A stretch of DNA of 64,000 nt from Occultella aeris (lineage in GTDB: Bacteria; Actinomycetota; Actinomycetes; Actinomycetales; Beutenbergiaceae), in NCBI RefSeq assembly GCF_902703175.1, contig NZ_CACRYJ010000059.1, positions 121,678-185,677 of the forward strand. Reading direction: 5' to 3'. Below the pieces are notes generated by a model, which was not told the DNA's origin, made no database searches, and was given only the letters and a program-made list of their open reading frames with translations. The translations under genes were made by a program, and so were the position numbers. The first letter of the stretch is position 1. Every line of letters begins with the position of its first letter. Positions 42,164 to 50,659 of the stretch are shown piece after piece.

Positions 42164-42463
42164 GTGCCGCCTGCCCTCGACCCGGTGATCCACCCGATCC
42201 AGCGACTGCGGATCTGCGCGCTGCTCGACCCGGTCACGGAGGAGGAGTTCGCCGCGCTCCGCGATCTGCTCGAGACGAGCGACTCGGCTCTCAGCAAGCA
42301 GCTCTCAGCCCTCACGGAGGCCGGCTACGCCTCCCAGCGCCGGGCTGCCCGGGGCGGGCGGAGCCGCGTCTGGGTGCAACTCACGCCGACCGGCAGGCGG
42401 GCGTTCCGCAATCACGTCGCCGCTCTGACCGCCCTGGCGAGCCACGCCGGCGACCCCGACTGA
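42164..42463 (+). CDS. Winged-helix (MarR-like, HTH_34) transcriptional regulator
   Basis: A 99-aa single-domain winged-helix protein: HPIQRLRICALLDPVTEEEF, recognition helix SDSALSKQLSALTEAGYASQ, and a wing with RGGRSRVWVQLTPTGRRAF. Such short regulators commonly control an adjacent membrane protein gene. GTG start, with GAGGA 8 nt upstream. It most likely binds the two ACTTTCC-N5-GGAAAGT sites upstream of its operon. Confidence 0.9.
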   Translation: MPPALDPVIHPIQRLRICALLDPVTEEEFAALRDLLETSDSALSKQLSALTEAGYASQRRAARGGRSRVWVQLTPTGRRAFRNHVAALTALASHAGDPD

Positions 42464-42467
42464 GACG

Positions 42468-42926
42468 TCAGGTGCGCGTGAGGACGACGACGGGAGTGTG
42501 CGGTCGCGCCGCGGCGTAGGTGCGGACGTCGCCCCAACCGCGGTAGTCGTCGAACCGGGCCAGGAGCCGGTCCCGCTCGCCCCCGGTGGCCTCCCGGCCC
42601 CGCAAGCTCACGGCGCCGTCCGCGGTGTCCACCTCGACGTCGGGCCGTGCCTGCAGGTTCAGCCACCACGCCGGGTGGCTCGGGGCCCAGCCGTTCATCG
42701 CGAGGCTGACGAGGTCCTCGCCGTCGAGGAAGTAGCAGAGCATGACGGCGCGCGGCTCACCGGTGCGGCGACCGACGGTGCGCAGTCGTAGGATGCCGGC
42801 CTTGCGTCCCGGCACGGGGCGGGCCAGGCCGAGGCGCGTGGTCCGGTACAGGAACCTGTGCCCGGCCCACGCGGACCGGATGAACCATCGTGGCGGCAGC
42901 GGAGGTGCCGGGTTCTGGATCGACAT
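42468..42926 (-). CDS. Deazaflavin (F420)-dependent nitroreductase family protein
   Basis: A 152-aa protein of the DDN/Rv3547-like split-barrel family (RLRTVGRRTGEPRAVMLCYF, then AMNGWAPSHPAWWLNLQARP). Members use F420H2 or bind related cofactors; lack of an N-terminal signal fits a cytoplasmic enzyme. It is divergent from a TetR gene, with a 37-bp perfect palindrome 32-68 bp before its start, so repression by that TetR is likely. Substrate is unknown. Confidence 0.88.
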   Translation of the reverse strand: MSIQNPAPPLPPRWFIRSAWAGHRFLYRTTRLGLARPVPGRKAGILRLRTVGRRTGEPRAVMLCYFLDGEDLVSLAMNGWAPSHPAWWLNLQARPDVEVDTADGAVSLRGREATGGERDRLLARFDDYRGWGDVRTYAAARPHTPVVVLTRT

Positions 42927-42957
42927 GTCATCGCCTTCTCACTGTAATTCGTACCAT

Positions 42958-42994
42958 CTACACCGTAGGTCTACAGCGTAGACCTACGGTGTAG
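42958..42994. promoter_or_regulatory. 37-bp perfect palindromic operator made of three CTAC-N3-GTAG boxes
   Basis: Two 17-nt arms are exact reverse complements around the centre AGC. The element can be read as three CTAC-N3-GTAG boxes with a 13-bp period (spacers GT and AC). It lies between the divergent deazaflavin oxidoreductase and tetR genes and is the obvious TetR-binding site, with room for several dimers. Confidence 0.85.
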
Positions 42995-43028
42995 TGGCGT
43001 CAACGCTCCTGACCTAGACTGTCCCGCA

Positions 43029-43706
43029 ATGACCACTCACCAGCCCCGGACCACCCCGGCCGGACTCACCCCGGAGGGCATCGTCACCGTGGCCATCGCC
43101 GTCGCGGACGCCGGCGGACTGGCAGCCGTGAGCATGCGCCGGGTCGCGCAGGAACTCGGGGTGGACCCGATGTCGCTCTACCGGCACGTCGGCACCAAGG
43201 ACGGGCTCCTCGACCTGATGACCGACGCCGTGGTGAGCGACATCGAACCCGTGGCGACGCCGTCTGGCGACTGGGTCGCGGACGCGCGCGAACTGATGCT
43301 CTCCGCGCGAGGCACCATGCTCGCCCACCCGTGGACCGCCGCCGCGATCAAGGACCGGCGCGAACCCACCCCCGCGACCCTGCGCCACCTGAACGCGCTG
43401 CTCGAGATCCTGCGCACCGGTGGCCTGGATCTGGCCCTGACCCACCACGCGCTGCACGTCCTGGGCAGCCGGGTGCTGGGCTTCAGCGACGATCTGTTCG
43501 ACGACGCCGCGGCAGAGCAACCGGCACCGGAGGCCGTCGCGGCGCAGCTGGCGTTCTTCACGCGGGACCTGCCGCGGCTCGCTGAGCTGGCCGTCGCGGC
43601 CACGCACGAGGGTGGTCTCGGCGGCTGCGACGACGACGAGGAGTTCGCGTTCTCGATCGACCTGATGCTCGCCGGCCTGGAGCGCCGGCGGCAGGGTCTC
43701 GCCTGA
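43029..43706 (+). CDS. TetR-family transcriptional regulator (TetR_C type)
   Basis: A 225-aa repressor with HTH at residues ~15-60 (VSMRRVAQELGVDPMSLYRH) and a TetR_C-like ligand domain (ELMLSARGTMLAHPWTAAAI, VLGSRVLGFSDDLFDD). A TAGACT box 8 nt before the ATG suggests a leaderless or nearly leaderless mRNA. It presumably binds the palindrome at 42958-42994 and controls the divergent oxidoreductase gene and itself. Confidence 0.92.
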   Translation: MTTHQPRTTPAGLTPEGIVTVAIAVADAGGLAAVSMRRVAQELGVDPMSLYRHVGTKDGLLDLMTDAVVSDIEPVATPSGDWVADARELMLSARGTMLAHPWTAAAIKDRREPTPATLRHLNALLEILRTGGLDLALTHHALHVLGSRVLGFSDDLFDDAAAEQPAPEAVAAQLAFFTRDLPRLAELAVAATHEGGLGGCDDDEEFAFSIDLMLAGLERRRQGLA

Positions 43707-43712
43707 GGCCGC

Positions 43713-44333
43713 CTACGCGTCGGCGACCGGCTGGCGCAGTATCGTGCGCTGCTTCTGCGGCGGTGTCCGGCGGCTGTCGGTGAGGTAGATCTCGTGGTGG
43801 GTGCCGGCCATGCGCAGCCCGCTCGCGGGGATGAACTCGTGGTGCAGCTGCCGTAGCACGGCGGCCTCGTCGTCGAAGGGGCCGAGATGCAGGGTCTGCA
43901 CGCACCGGCCCTCGGCGAGCGCCTCCAGCCGCACCTCCCCGAGCCGCGCCGGCGGCCCCTTCCTGCCCGCCTGCTCGACGGCGGCCGCGAACATGTCCGC
44001 GTCGATCCAGTCCGGGACCATGATCATGAGCGTCCAGTCCCACTGTGACTTGTCCCGGGCGGCCGTGAACGCGTCCATGTCACGTGCCCACCAGAGCCCT
44101 TCCAGCGGCATCACGACGTAGTCCCGGCCGAGGCCGGTCTTGCTCGCGAACTTGAGCTTGTAGGCCACCGGGTACAACGCCTCCAGTGCGCCGGCGAACT
44201 GCGGTGAGGTGTTCGGGTCCCCGTGACCGTCGATCATCAGGTACTGCAGGTCCGGCACGTCGAGGATCCGGAACTGCCCGCGCTTGGCCCGGTAGGCGTC
44301 GAGGGTCTTCTTGAAGTCGGTCTTCTCCGTCAT
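43713..44333 (-). CDS. GyrI-like domain protein
   Basis: A 206-aa stand-alone GyrI-like small-molecule-binding protein (FRILDVPDLQYLMIDGHGDP, FAGALEALYPVAYKLKFASK, YVVMPLEGLWWARD). These proteins may bind or hydrolyse toxic small molecules. The lower half contains the typical ARLGEVRLEALAEGRCVQTL and LHHEFIPASGLRMAGTHHEI. ATG at 44333, ribosome-binding site weak. It follows a DUF1579 gene on the same strand after 125 bp. Confidence 0.9.
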   Translation of the reverse strand: MTEKTDFKKTLDAYRAKRGQFRILDVPDLQYLMIDGHGDPNTSPQFAGALEALYPVAYKLKFASKTGLGRDYVVMPLEGLWWARDMDAFTAARDKSQWDWTLMIMVPDWIDADMFAAAVEQAGRKGPPARLGEVRLEALAEGRCVQTLHLGPFDDEAAVLRQLHHEFIPASGLRMAGTHHEIYLTDSRRTPPQKQRTILRQPVADA

Positions 44334-44458
44334 CGGCGCACCACGGCCCAGGGGTGGGCCTGGACCTTCCTCCTCGGCTGTCCGCGATTGTAGGAGATGG
44401 CCGGCTCGCCGTGTGGCGCCAGTCCGCCGGACCGGCGCCACGCCGACGAGTCCGTGGA

Positions 44459-44932
44459 CTACTTCCGCGTCATGGTGCTCTGGTAGCCGCCGCCCCCGGG
44501 GTAGACCCAGTCGCCGACCATCACCGAGTCGCCCGCCGTGAACGTGCCCCGGAAGTAGGCAGGGCTGCCCTTGGCGCCCGCCCAGATGGTCAGGGTGTCG
44601 CTGGTCAGGTCGTACACATAGTCGAAGGTGTTCCCCATCGAGTCGTAGAACCGGGAGGACACGTTCTCGCCGACCGGCTCCCCGAACGGGTGCAGATGTC
44701 CGATCACCTCGTAGCCGGTGACCGACTGCCCGTACTGCTCCAGTTCGACGTGCTGGATGAGGAAGTGTCCGCCGAGCATCCACTCGTAGCGGACGGTGCC
44801 CTCGGCCCCACCGGTCACAGCCCACGTGCCGACGAGCCGGTCGAGCGCGCGGACGGCCTCGCTCGGCTGTGGCGGCGCCTCCTGCTCGTACGCCTCGGTG
44901 CCCGTCACCTGGTCGTTCATGTCGGTGTTCAT
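44459..44932 (-). CDS. DUF1579 family protein
   Basis: A 157-aa beta-rich protein of the DUF1579 type (LVGTWAVTGGAEGTVRYEWM, HFLIQHVELEQYGQSVTGYE, RGTFTAGDSVMVGDWVYPGG), a lipocalin/calycin-like fold of unknown role. An N-terminal acidic, disordered 25 residues comes first. GGAACAC precedes the ATG. The 200-bp spacer to the divergent DUF998 gene holds both promoters; no clear operator is seen. Confidence 0.85.
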   Translation of the reverse strand: MNTDMNDQVTGTEAYEQEAPPQPSEAVRALDRLVGTWAVTGGAEGTVRYEWMLGGHFLIQHVELEQYGQSVTGYEVIGHLHPFGEPVGENVSSRFYDSMGNTFDYVYDLTSDTLTIWAGAKGSPAYFRGTFTAGDSVMVGDWVYPGGGGYQSTMTRK

Positions 44933-45132
44933 GATGTGTTCCTTCGCGTCCGGAGCGTCCTCGGTGGCCGCCCTCGTCCGGTACCTCGGAGCGGCGGCGC
45001 GCTTCTCGACACGTCTGCGAGAAAATCCGTGCCGCGATTTCCGACGGCGGATGTCGAGACCGCGTGTCCGGCTCCGTGGTTGCGGTGTGGGTCGCCCGAC
45101 CGGGCGGCCACGATCCGAAACTGGAGGACATC

Positions 45133-45801
45133 ATGAGCACCAACACCGCAGCGCCGGCCCGGTCCGGGCGGGACGGCAGGCCTCGGGCGGCCGTTCACGT
45201 ATCGACTCACGCCCTGACCACCACGGCGGCTCTCGCCGGCCCCTTCTTCTTCGCGTCATCGGCCCTTCAGGCACTGGCGCGGGACGGCTTCGACATCCGG
45301 GTCCACCCGCTCAGCCAGCTCGCCACCGGCGATCTCGGGTGGATCCAGCTGGCCACGTTCGTCCTGACCGGCCTGGCCGCCGGAGGCCTGGCCGTCGCCC
45401 ACCGGCGGTTGGTCACAACGGGGGCCGGGTCACGGATCATCCCGGTGTTCCTCGCCGTGTTCGCCGGCGCGTTCGTGGCGGCGGGTCTGTTCCCGATGGA
45501 TCCCCAGAACGCCTTCCCGATCGGGGCGCCGGACGGCCCGGTGACGATGTCGTGGCACTCGATCGTGCACTCGACGGCGGCCGCGGTGTCCTTCACGGCC
45601 CTCGCCGGTGCCTGCATCGCCGCGCTCGTCCGATCCATCCGGCACCGCCGCTCCCTGGCCTCGATCGGTCACGGTCTCGTCGCGCTCACGCTGCTCCTGC
45701 CCGCGGACCCGACCTGGTGGACCGTGCAACTTGTCATCACGAGCATGATCGCGTTCACCTGGGTGAGCCTGACCGCCCTGCGCCTGCGCAAGGGCGTGTG
45801 A
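45133..45801 (+). CDS. DUF998 family membrane protein (second copy)
   Basis: A 222-aa protein with six membrane segments of the DUF998 type (TALAGPFFFASSALQALARD appears as AALAGPFFFASSALQALARD; HPLSQLATGDLGWIQLATFV; GLFPMDPQNAFPIGAPDGP). GGAGG lies 7 nt before the ATG. It precedes a DGPF-ECF sigma pair by 48 bp and could be one of its outputs or only a neighbour. It differs from the DUF998 protein at 21121-21828. Confidence 0.85.
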   Translation: MSTNTAAPARSGRDGRPRAAVHVSTHALTTTAALAGPFFFASSALQALARDGFDIRVHPLSQLATGDLGWIQLATFVLTGLAAGGLAVAHRRLVTTGAGSRIIPVFLAVFAGAFVAAGLFPMDPQNAFPIGAPDGPVTMSWHSIVHSTAAAVSFTALAGACIAALVRSIRHRRSLASIGHGLVALTLLLPADPTWWTVQLVITSMIAFTWVSLTALRLRKGV

Positions 45802-45849
45802 CACGATGCCAGATCTGCCAGATCTGCCGAGCGTTCCGGGAGGACGACG

Positions 45850-46221
45850 ATGAAGTTCCTGCTGCTGGGCTACACGCCCGCCGAGTCGTGGGACGCCGAG
45901 ACCGCCGACACCCCGAGCGAGGAGGCGCTCGACGCGTTCGCCGCCTACACCTCGTTCGAGGCGGAGCTGCGCGAGTCCGGAGAGCTCCTGCACACCGAGG
46001 GTCTTGGCCATCCCGCCGTCACCACCACCGTCCGCAAGACCGACGCCGGCGTGATCGCGACCGACGGACCGTTCGCCGAGCTGAAGGAGGTCCTCGCCAG
46101 CTTCGCGGTCATCGAGTGCTCCAGTCTTGAACGTGCCCGCGACATCGCTGCCCGCATCGTCAGCGTCCTCGGCGAGCCGATCGAGATCCGGCCGATCATG
46201 GGTGACGACTTCGCCCGATGA
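45850..46221 (+). CDS. YCII-related (DGPF) protein
   Basis: A 123-aa DGPF-domain protein (MKFLLLGYTPAESW, then TDGPFAELKEVLASFAVIEC), a dimeric ferredoxin-like fold. GGAGG lies upstream of the ATG. Its stop overlaps the sigma factor ATG (ATGA). DGPF genes are the standard partners of ECF42 sigma factors; their biochemical role is unknown. Confidence 0.92.
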   Translation: MKFLLLGYTPAESWDAETADTPSEEALDAFAAYTSFEAELRESGELLHTEGLGHPAVTTTVRKTDAGVIATDGPFAELKEVLASFAVIECSSLERARDIAARIVSVLGEPIEIRPIMGDDFAR

Positions 46222-47498
46222 TCGACGACGCCGACCCTGCCGACCGGGGCTCCGAGCGCCCGAGCATCGAGCACGTGCTGCGCACCGAGACGCCGCACGT
46301 GCTCGGTGCGTTGGTGCGACGGTTCGGCCGTTTCGAGCTCGCCGAGGACGCCGTCCAGGAGGCGCTCCTGGTCGCGCACCGACGCTGGGCGCAGGACCGG
46401 ATCCCGGACGAGCCCCGCAGCTGGCTCATCCGGGTCGGCTACCGCAGGATGATCGACCAGCTCCGCTCCGAGCAGGCCGCGCGGCGCCGGGAGGCCGATT
46501 CGGCCCGTGCCGACCCGGTGCTGGTCGACCCCACCCAGCCCGGGCCCGCCGTGGTCGAGCACGACGACAGCCTCGACCTGCTGCTGCTGTGCTGCCACCC
46601 CACCCTCAGCGAGGCCTCCCAGGTCGCCCTCACCCTCCGCGCCGTCGGCGGCCTGACGACCGCCGAGATCGCGCGTGCCTACGGCACCACCGAGACCACG
46701 ATGGGCACCCGGATCAGCCGCGCGAAGCAGAGCCTACGGCGGGCCGGTGCCCGCTTCGAGATCCGCGACGGCGACGACGCTGCGGCCCGGATCACGGCCG
46801 TGATGCGGGTGCTCTACCTGATCTACAACGAGGGCTACACGGCGACGTCCGGTGAGAGCCTGACCCGCACCGATCTGAGCTCGGAGGCGATCCGGCTGGC
46901 CCGGATGCTGTGCACCCTCCTGCCCGCCGATCCCGAGGCGACCGGGCTCCTCGCGCTGATGCTCCTGACCGAGGCCCGCCGGGAGGCGCGGACCGGCCCC
47001 GAGGCCGAACTCGTCGTGCTCTCCGACCAGGACCGCTCCCGGTGGAACAACGGGCAGATCGCCGAAGGACGGGACCTGATCGAGGGCGCCTGGGCGCGGC
47101 GTCAGATCGGTCCGTACCAGTTGCAGGCTGCGATCGCGGCCGTGCACGTGCAGTCACCCAGGGCCACCGAGACCGACTGGCCCCAGATCGCCGCGCTCTA
47201 CCTCTGGCTCGAGCACCTCCAACCCACCGCACCCGTGCGCCTGAGTCGAGCGGTCGCCGTCGGGCAGGCGTTCGGGCCGCGCCGCGGCCTCGCACTGCTC
47301 GACGAACTCGACCGGGAGCAAGCGCTCAGCGACGACCCGCTCGTGACCCACCGGGTCCACGCAGTACGGGCGCACCTGCTCGAACAGCTCGGCGAGGTCC
47401 AGCGCGCCCGGGCGGAGTTCCGTGCCGCAGCGAACCTGACCACGAACGACATCGAACGCCGCTACCTCCTGCGCCGCGCAGACGGAGCCGAGCCGTGA
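46218..47498 (+). CDS. ECF42-type RNA polymerase sigma factor with C-terminal extension
   Basis: A 426-aa sigma factor. Region 2 (residues ~20-90: VRRFGRFELAEDAVQEALLV) and region 4 (~125-180: LTLRAVGGLTTAEIARAYGT) are followed by a ~230-aa helical TPR-like extension (YLIYNEGYTATSGE; LYLWLEHLQPTAPVRLSRAV). This architecture and the overlapping DGPF gene define the ECF42 group, which lacks an anti-sigma factor and is thought to be controlled through the extension. Target promoters are probably those of DGPF genes. Confidence 0.93.
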   Translation: MIDDADPADRGSERPSIEHVLRTETPHVLGALVRRFGRFELAEDAVQEALLVAHRRWAQDRIPDEPRSWLIRVGYRRMIDQLRSEQAARRREADSARADPVLVDPTQPGPAVVEHDDSLDLLLLCCHPTLSEASQVALTLRAVGGLTTAEIARAYGTTETTMGTRISRAKQSLRRAGARFEIRDGDDAAARITAVMRVLYLIYNEGYTATSGESLTRTDLSSEAIRLARMLCTLLPADPEATGLLALMLLTEARREARTGPEAELVVLSDQDRSRWNNGQIAEGRDLIEGAWARRQIGPYQLQAAIAAVHVQSPRATETDWPQIAALYLWLEHLQPTAPVRLSRAVAVGQAFGPRRGLALLDELDREQALSDDPLVTHRVHAVRAHLLEQLGEVQRARAEFRAAANLTTNDIERRYLLRRADGAEP

Positions 47499-47501
47499 CG
47501 C

Positions 47502-48032
47502 TCAGGTCTGGCTCCCGGCTACGCGAACGCCGTTGAGTCCGAAGTCCCAGACACCGCCGTCGATGTGCTCACGGGCGATGTCGAGCTGTCCGGTGTGGGC
47601 CGCGTTGTCGTTGAACAGATGCAGGAGCACGCCCCTGACGGTGCTCTGCCGGTAACCGCCCCAGGCGCCCTCCGGCCACCAGAGCGGCGCGGACTCGCTG
47701 GCGATGTGCTCGACGGCGGCACGCGCCTCGGCGCCGGTGGTCCGGCGCAGGTCCTCCAGCAGCGTCGCGAAGGGTACGTCCGGGTCGTTGTCCCACGCAG
47801 TGTCCTCCTGGAAGTCCATGGGATGCCCGGCGACGACGTTGTGGAGCCAGAAGCTGGTCGAGTCGCGCACGTGTCCGACCAGGCCGGCGACGCTCCAGCC
47901 GGACGGGGCCACCGGTATGCGCACCTGGGTTTCCGTGAGCCCCTGCGCGGAGCCGCGGATGTGCTCGGTGGTGTGCTGGATCCAGTCGAGCAGTTCGATG
48001 GTGACGGGGTCTGGGAGCTGTTCGTGTGTCAT
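47502..48032 (-). CDS. DinB/mycothiol maleylpyruvate isomerase N-terminal-like protein
   Basis: A 176-aa four-helix-bundle protein (IQHTTEHIRGSAQGLTETQV, GWSVAGLVGHVRDSTSFWLH, LHLFNDNAAHTGQLDIAREH) with the three histidine positions that bind metal in DinB_2/MDMPI_N proteins. Such proteins often use mycothiol in actinobacteria. Start uncertain: ATG 48032 gives MTHEQLP; in-frame ATGs at 48038 and 48068 are alternatives, and none has a strong ribosome-binding site. Confidence 0.88.
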   Translation of the reverse strand: MTHEQLPDPVTIELLDWIQHTTEHIRGSAQGLTETQVRIPVAPSGWSVAGLVGHVRDSTSFWLHNVVAGHPMDFQEDTAWDNDPDVPFATLLEDLRRTTGAEARAAVEHIASESAPLWWPEGAWGGYRQSTVRGVLLHLFNDNAAHTGQLDIAREHIDGGVWDFGLNGVRVAGSQT

Positions 48033-48110
48033 GACCATAGGTCGGAGCAGAGTTGAGGCTTTCGACATGCCGACCCGTGCTCCGAGCGCCGGCAGTGCCG
48101 GCGCGCGAGC

Positions 48111-49061
48111 CTAGTCGGGCTTCCCGTGGGTCAGGGCGGGGAAGATCCAGGTGCCGTCGAGGATTTCGGTGCGGGGTCGGTAGAGCCGCACGAGGTAGTT
48201 CCAGCCTTCGGTGATCGGGATCGCGTTGGGCACATCGGGTGGGTAGTCGCCGAACCTGACGGTCGTGGTGCCGTCGGGATTGCGTACGCCGGTGATGTCG
48301 TTCACGGTGTAGGCGCCACGCTCGTTCGGTTCGAAGTAGCCCTTCGCGTTGTACACCGAGATCGACCAGAACCCGTCCACCGGGACATCCGCCACGGTGA
48401 GTTCGTAGTTGCCGACCGGAAGGCGGGGTTCGACGCCGATGTAGGAGGCTTCGCTGCTCGGAAGGCCGCCCCAACCGGCTGCGCTACCGATCAGGTGCCG
48501 CACCGGGTCGACCTCGCCCTTGGCGCCGAACATCCGGTCGAACCCGGTGAGCTTGCGGGCCAACGACAGCAGCGCGTCGCGGGTCTCGTCGAACGATGTC
48601 GGGTCGTAGTCCGGGTACTCGAAGGTGGTCGCGGCGCTGTTGGTCAGGGTGATCTGATCCTGGATCGCCGCGACCGCCACGAGGTCGGCTGGGTCGGCCG
48701 GGTCCACGAGCGTCCGCACCGCAACCACGACATACGGCGTGCCGAACCGCTCTGCCGTGATCTCGTACTCACCCGGGTCGTGGAAGATCGCGTCGACGTA
48801 GTGGTCCTCGTTCACGACCATGGCGGAGAGATACCGGCCTCCGGCCTCGGGCAGGGTGAGCGACGCTCCGGCTGCGGCGTCGACGACGGCGAAACTGTAG
48901 AGCGTGTCACGGTTGAGCCGGATCACGGTCTGGTGGTCGATCGCCGCCGGCACCCGGTTGTGCACGAATCGGCCGATCCCACCCGCGCTCTCCTGCAGGT
49001 CATGGAACATGCGGTCCGTCTCGGCACGGGCGAAGTTGTCGGAGTTCACACGTATCGTCAC
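48111..49061 (-). CDS. DUF1254/DUF1214 domain protein
   Basis: A 316-aa protein with DUF1254-like N-terminal (VIRLNRDTLYSFAVVDAAAG) and DUF1214-like C-terminal (VPVDGFWSISVYNAKGYFEP) regions. It has no signal peptide, unlike many family members. The GTG at 49061 (VTIRVNSDNFARAETDRMFH) is chosen because upstream sequence is not coding-like and overlaps the divergent transporter promoter region. Function is unknown. Confidence 0.85.
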   Translation of the reverse strand: MTIRVNSDNFARAETDRMFHDLQESAGGIGRFVHNRVPAAIDHQTVIRLNRDTLYSFAVVDAAAGASLTLPEAGGRYLSAMVVNEDHYVDAIFHDPGEYEITAERFGTPYVVVAVRTLVDPADPADLVAVAAIQDQITLTNSAATTFEYPDYDPTSFDETRDALLSLARKLTGFDRMFGAKGEVDPVRHLIGSAAGWGGLPSSEASYIGVEPRLPVGNYELTVADVPVDGFWSISVYNAKGYFEPNERGAYTVNDITGVRNPDGTTTVRFGDYPPDVPNAIPITEGWNYLVRLYRPRTEILDGTWIFPALTHGKPD

Positions 49062-49195
49062 GCGCTGATGGTGGCACGCGAGCAGCGGTGGCGCCAGAGC
49101 CGGGCGGGCTCCGACGTTCGGCTCAGAACCGACGGTCGCACGATCCGGGGGTGACCTGAGCAACGACTGACCGGCGGTGCTGGCACACTTCTCGC

Positions 49196-50659
49196 GTGAG
49201 CAACTCCCCCGGCGAGGCGGCCGCACCGGAGCCCCTGAGCCGGCGCAACGTCTGGGGCTTCGGCCTTGGCACCCTCGGGCGGGACATGGTCGCCGCGATG
49301 GTGACGCTGTTCCTGCTCGTCTACCTCACCGAGGTCGTCGAAGTCTCGAACCAGACCTTGGGCGCCATCACCGTGGTGCTCGTGCTGATGCGCCTGTTCG
49401 ACGCCGTCAACGACCCGGTGATGGGGTTCGTCGTCGACAACACGCGGTCCCGGTGGGGCAAGTTCAAGCCGTGGATCGGCGTCGGGGCGCTGGCCTGGGC
49501 GGCGGCAACCGTGCTGATGTTCTCCGACTGGGGCGTCGACGGTGCCGCATTCGTCATCGTGTTCGTGGGCGTCTACCTCGTCTGGGAGGTCGCCTACACC
49601 GTCAACGACATCTCCTACTACGGCATGTTGCCGTCCCTGTCCCGGGACCAGGGCGAACGTGAGCGGATCGGCGTCGTGGCCCGGGTCTGCGCGAACATCG
49701 GCCTGTTCGCCCTCGTGGTGGCGCTGGTGCCGGTGACCGACGCCCTCGAAGATGCGCTCGGCTCGGCGCAGCGCGCCTGGTTCACCCTCGCCGTGGTCCT
49801 GGTCGTCATCATGCTCGCGTTCCAGGCGATCACGCTCCTCGTGACCCGCCAGCGGGTCGCCGTCGAGACGGCCGCCCCCACCCCGCTGCGCGACCTGCTC
49901 GGGGTGATCGTCCGCAACGACCAGCTCCTCTGGGTCACGCTGGCGATGGTGATCTTCATGACCGGGTACACGGTCACCACGAGCCTGGGGCTGTATTACT
50001 TCACCTACATCTTCGGCGACGCGGGGATGTACTCGGTGTTCGCGGCGATCCTCGGCGTCACGCAGATCGTCGGGCTCCTCGTCTTCCCGCTGGTCTCGGC
50101 GCGACTGTCGCGGCGCCGGGTACATCTGTTGGCCACCGCGCTCTGCGTTTCGGGCTATGCCGTGTTCCTGCTCGCGGACTCCACGATGGCGGGGATCGGC
50201 ATCGCCGGGGTGCTGCTGTTCGGTGGGCAGGCGTTCATCCAGCTGCTCATGATGATGTTCATCGCGGATTCCGTGGAGTACGGGCAGTGGAAGCTGGGAC
50301 GGCGCAACGAGTCGGTCACATTCTCCCTGCAGCCGTTCATCTACAAGGCCTCCAGCGCACTCGGGGCCGGTGCCGTGGGGCTCACCCTCATCCTCTCCGG
50401 GGTGAACGAGGCCGACACGCCGGCCGACGTCACCGCGGGCGGCACGGCCCTGTTCAAGATCGCGATGATGGGCCTGCCGATGCTGCTCGTGACCGTCAGC
50501 TGGCTGGTGCTCTCCCGCCGCTACCGCCTCGACGAGGCGACCTACGCCGGGATCGTGACCGACCTCTCGGACCGTGAGGAGGCGCTGGTTTCCGACGCCG
50601 GCATCGACCCGTCCACCGGGCCCATCGCAGCCGCCGGAGGCACCGATGACGCACGTTGA
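49196..50659 (+). CDS. GPH-family sugar:cation symporter (MFS_2)
   Basis: A 487-aa transporter with 12 membrane segments. Family marks are RRNVWGFGLGTLGRDMVAAM, the DAVNDPVMGFVVDNTRSRWG loop (D-x2-N-D-P) and VEYGQWKLGRRNE between helices. It imports glycosides, pentosides or hexuronides with H+ or Na+. It overlaps the downstream GH13 glucosidase gene by 14 bases, indicating uptake and hydrolysis of an alpha-glucoside. Confidence 0.93.
   Translation: MSNSPGEAAAPEPLSRRNVWGFGLGTLGRDMVAAMVTLFLLVYLTEVVEVSNQTLGAITVVLVLMRLFDAVNDPVMGFVVDNTRSRWGKFKPWIGVGALAWAAATVLMFSDWGVDGAAFVIVFVGVYLVWEVAYTVNDISYYGMLPSLSRDQGERERIGVVARVCANIGLFALVVALVPVTDALEDALGSAQRAWFTLAVVLVVIMLAFQAITLLVTRQRVAVETAAPTPLRDLLGVIVRNDQLLWVTLAMVIFMTGYTVTTSLGLYYFTYIFGDAGMYSVFAAILGVTQIVGLLVFPLVSARLSRRRVHLLATALCVSGYAVFLLADSTMAGIGIAGVLLFGGQAFIQLLMMMFIADSVEYGQWKLGRRNESVTFSLQPFIYKASSALGAGAVGLTLILSGVNEADTPADVTAGGTALFKIAMMGLPMLLVTVSWLVLSRRYRLDEATYAGIVTDLSDREEALVSDAGIDPSTGPIAAAGGTDDAR

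Noticed and set aside
43713..45146. A single long minus-strand gene joining GyrI-like and DUF1579 regions
   Set aside because: The open frame continues upstream of 44333 in a non-coding-like frame antisense or out of frame to the DUF1579 gene; two separate genes fit better.
45805..45835. Short tandem repeat GCCAGATCT before the DGPF gene
   Set aside because: Only two full units; likely a chance or slippage repeat without a structure.
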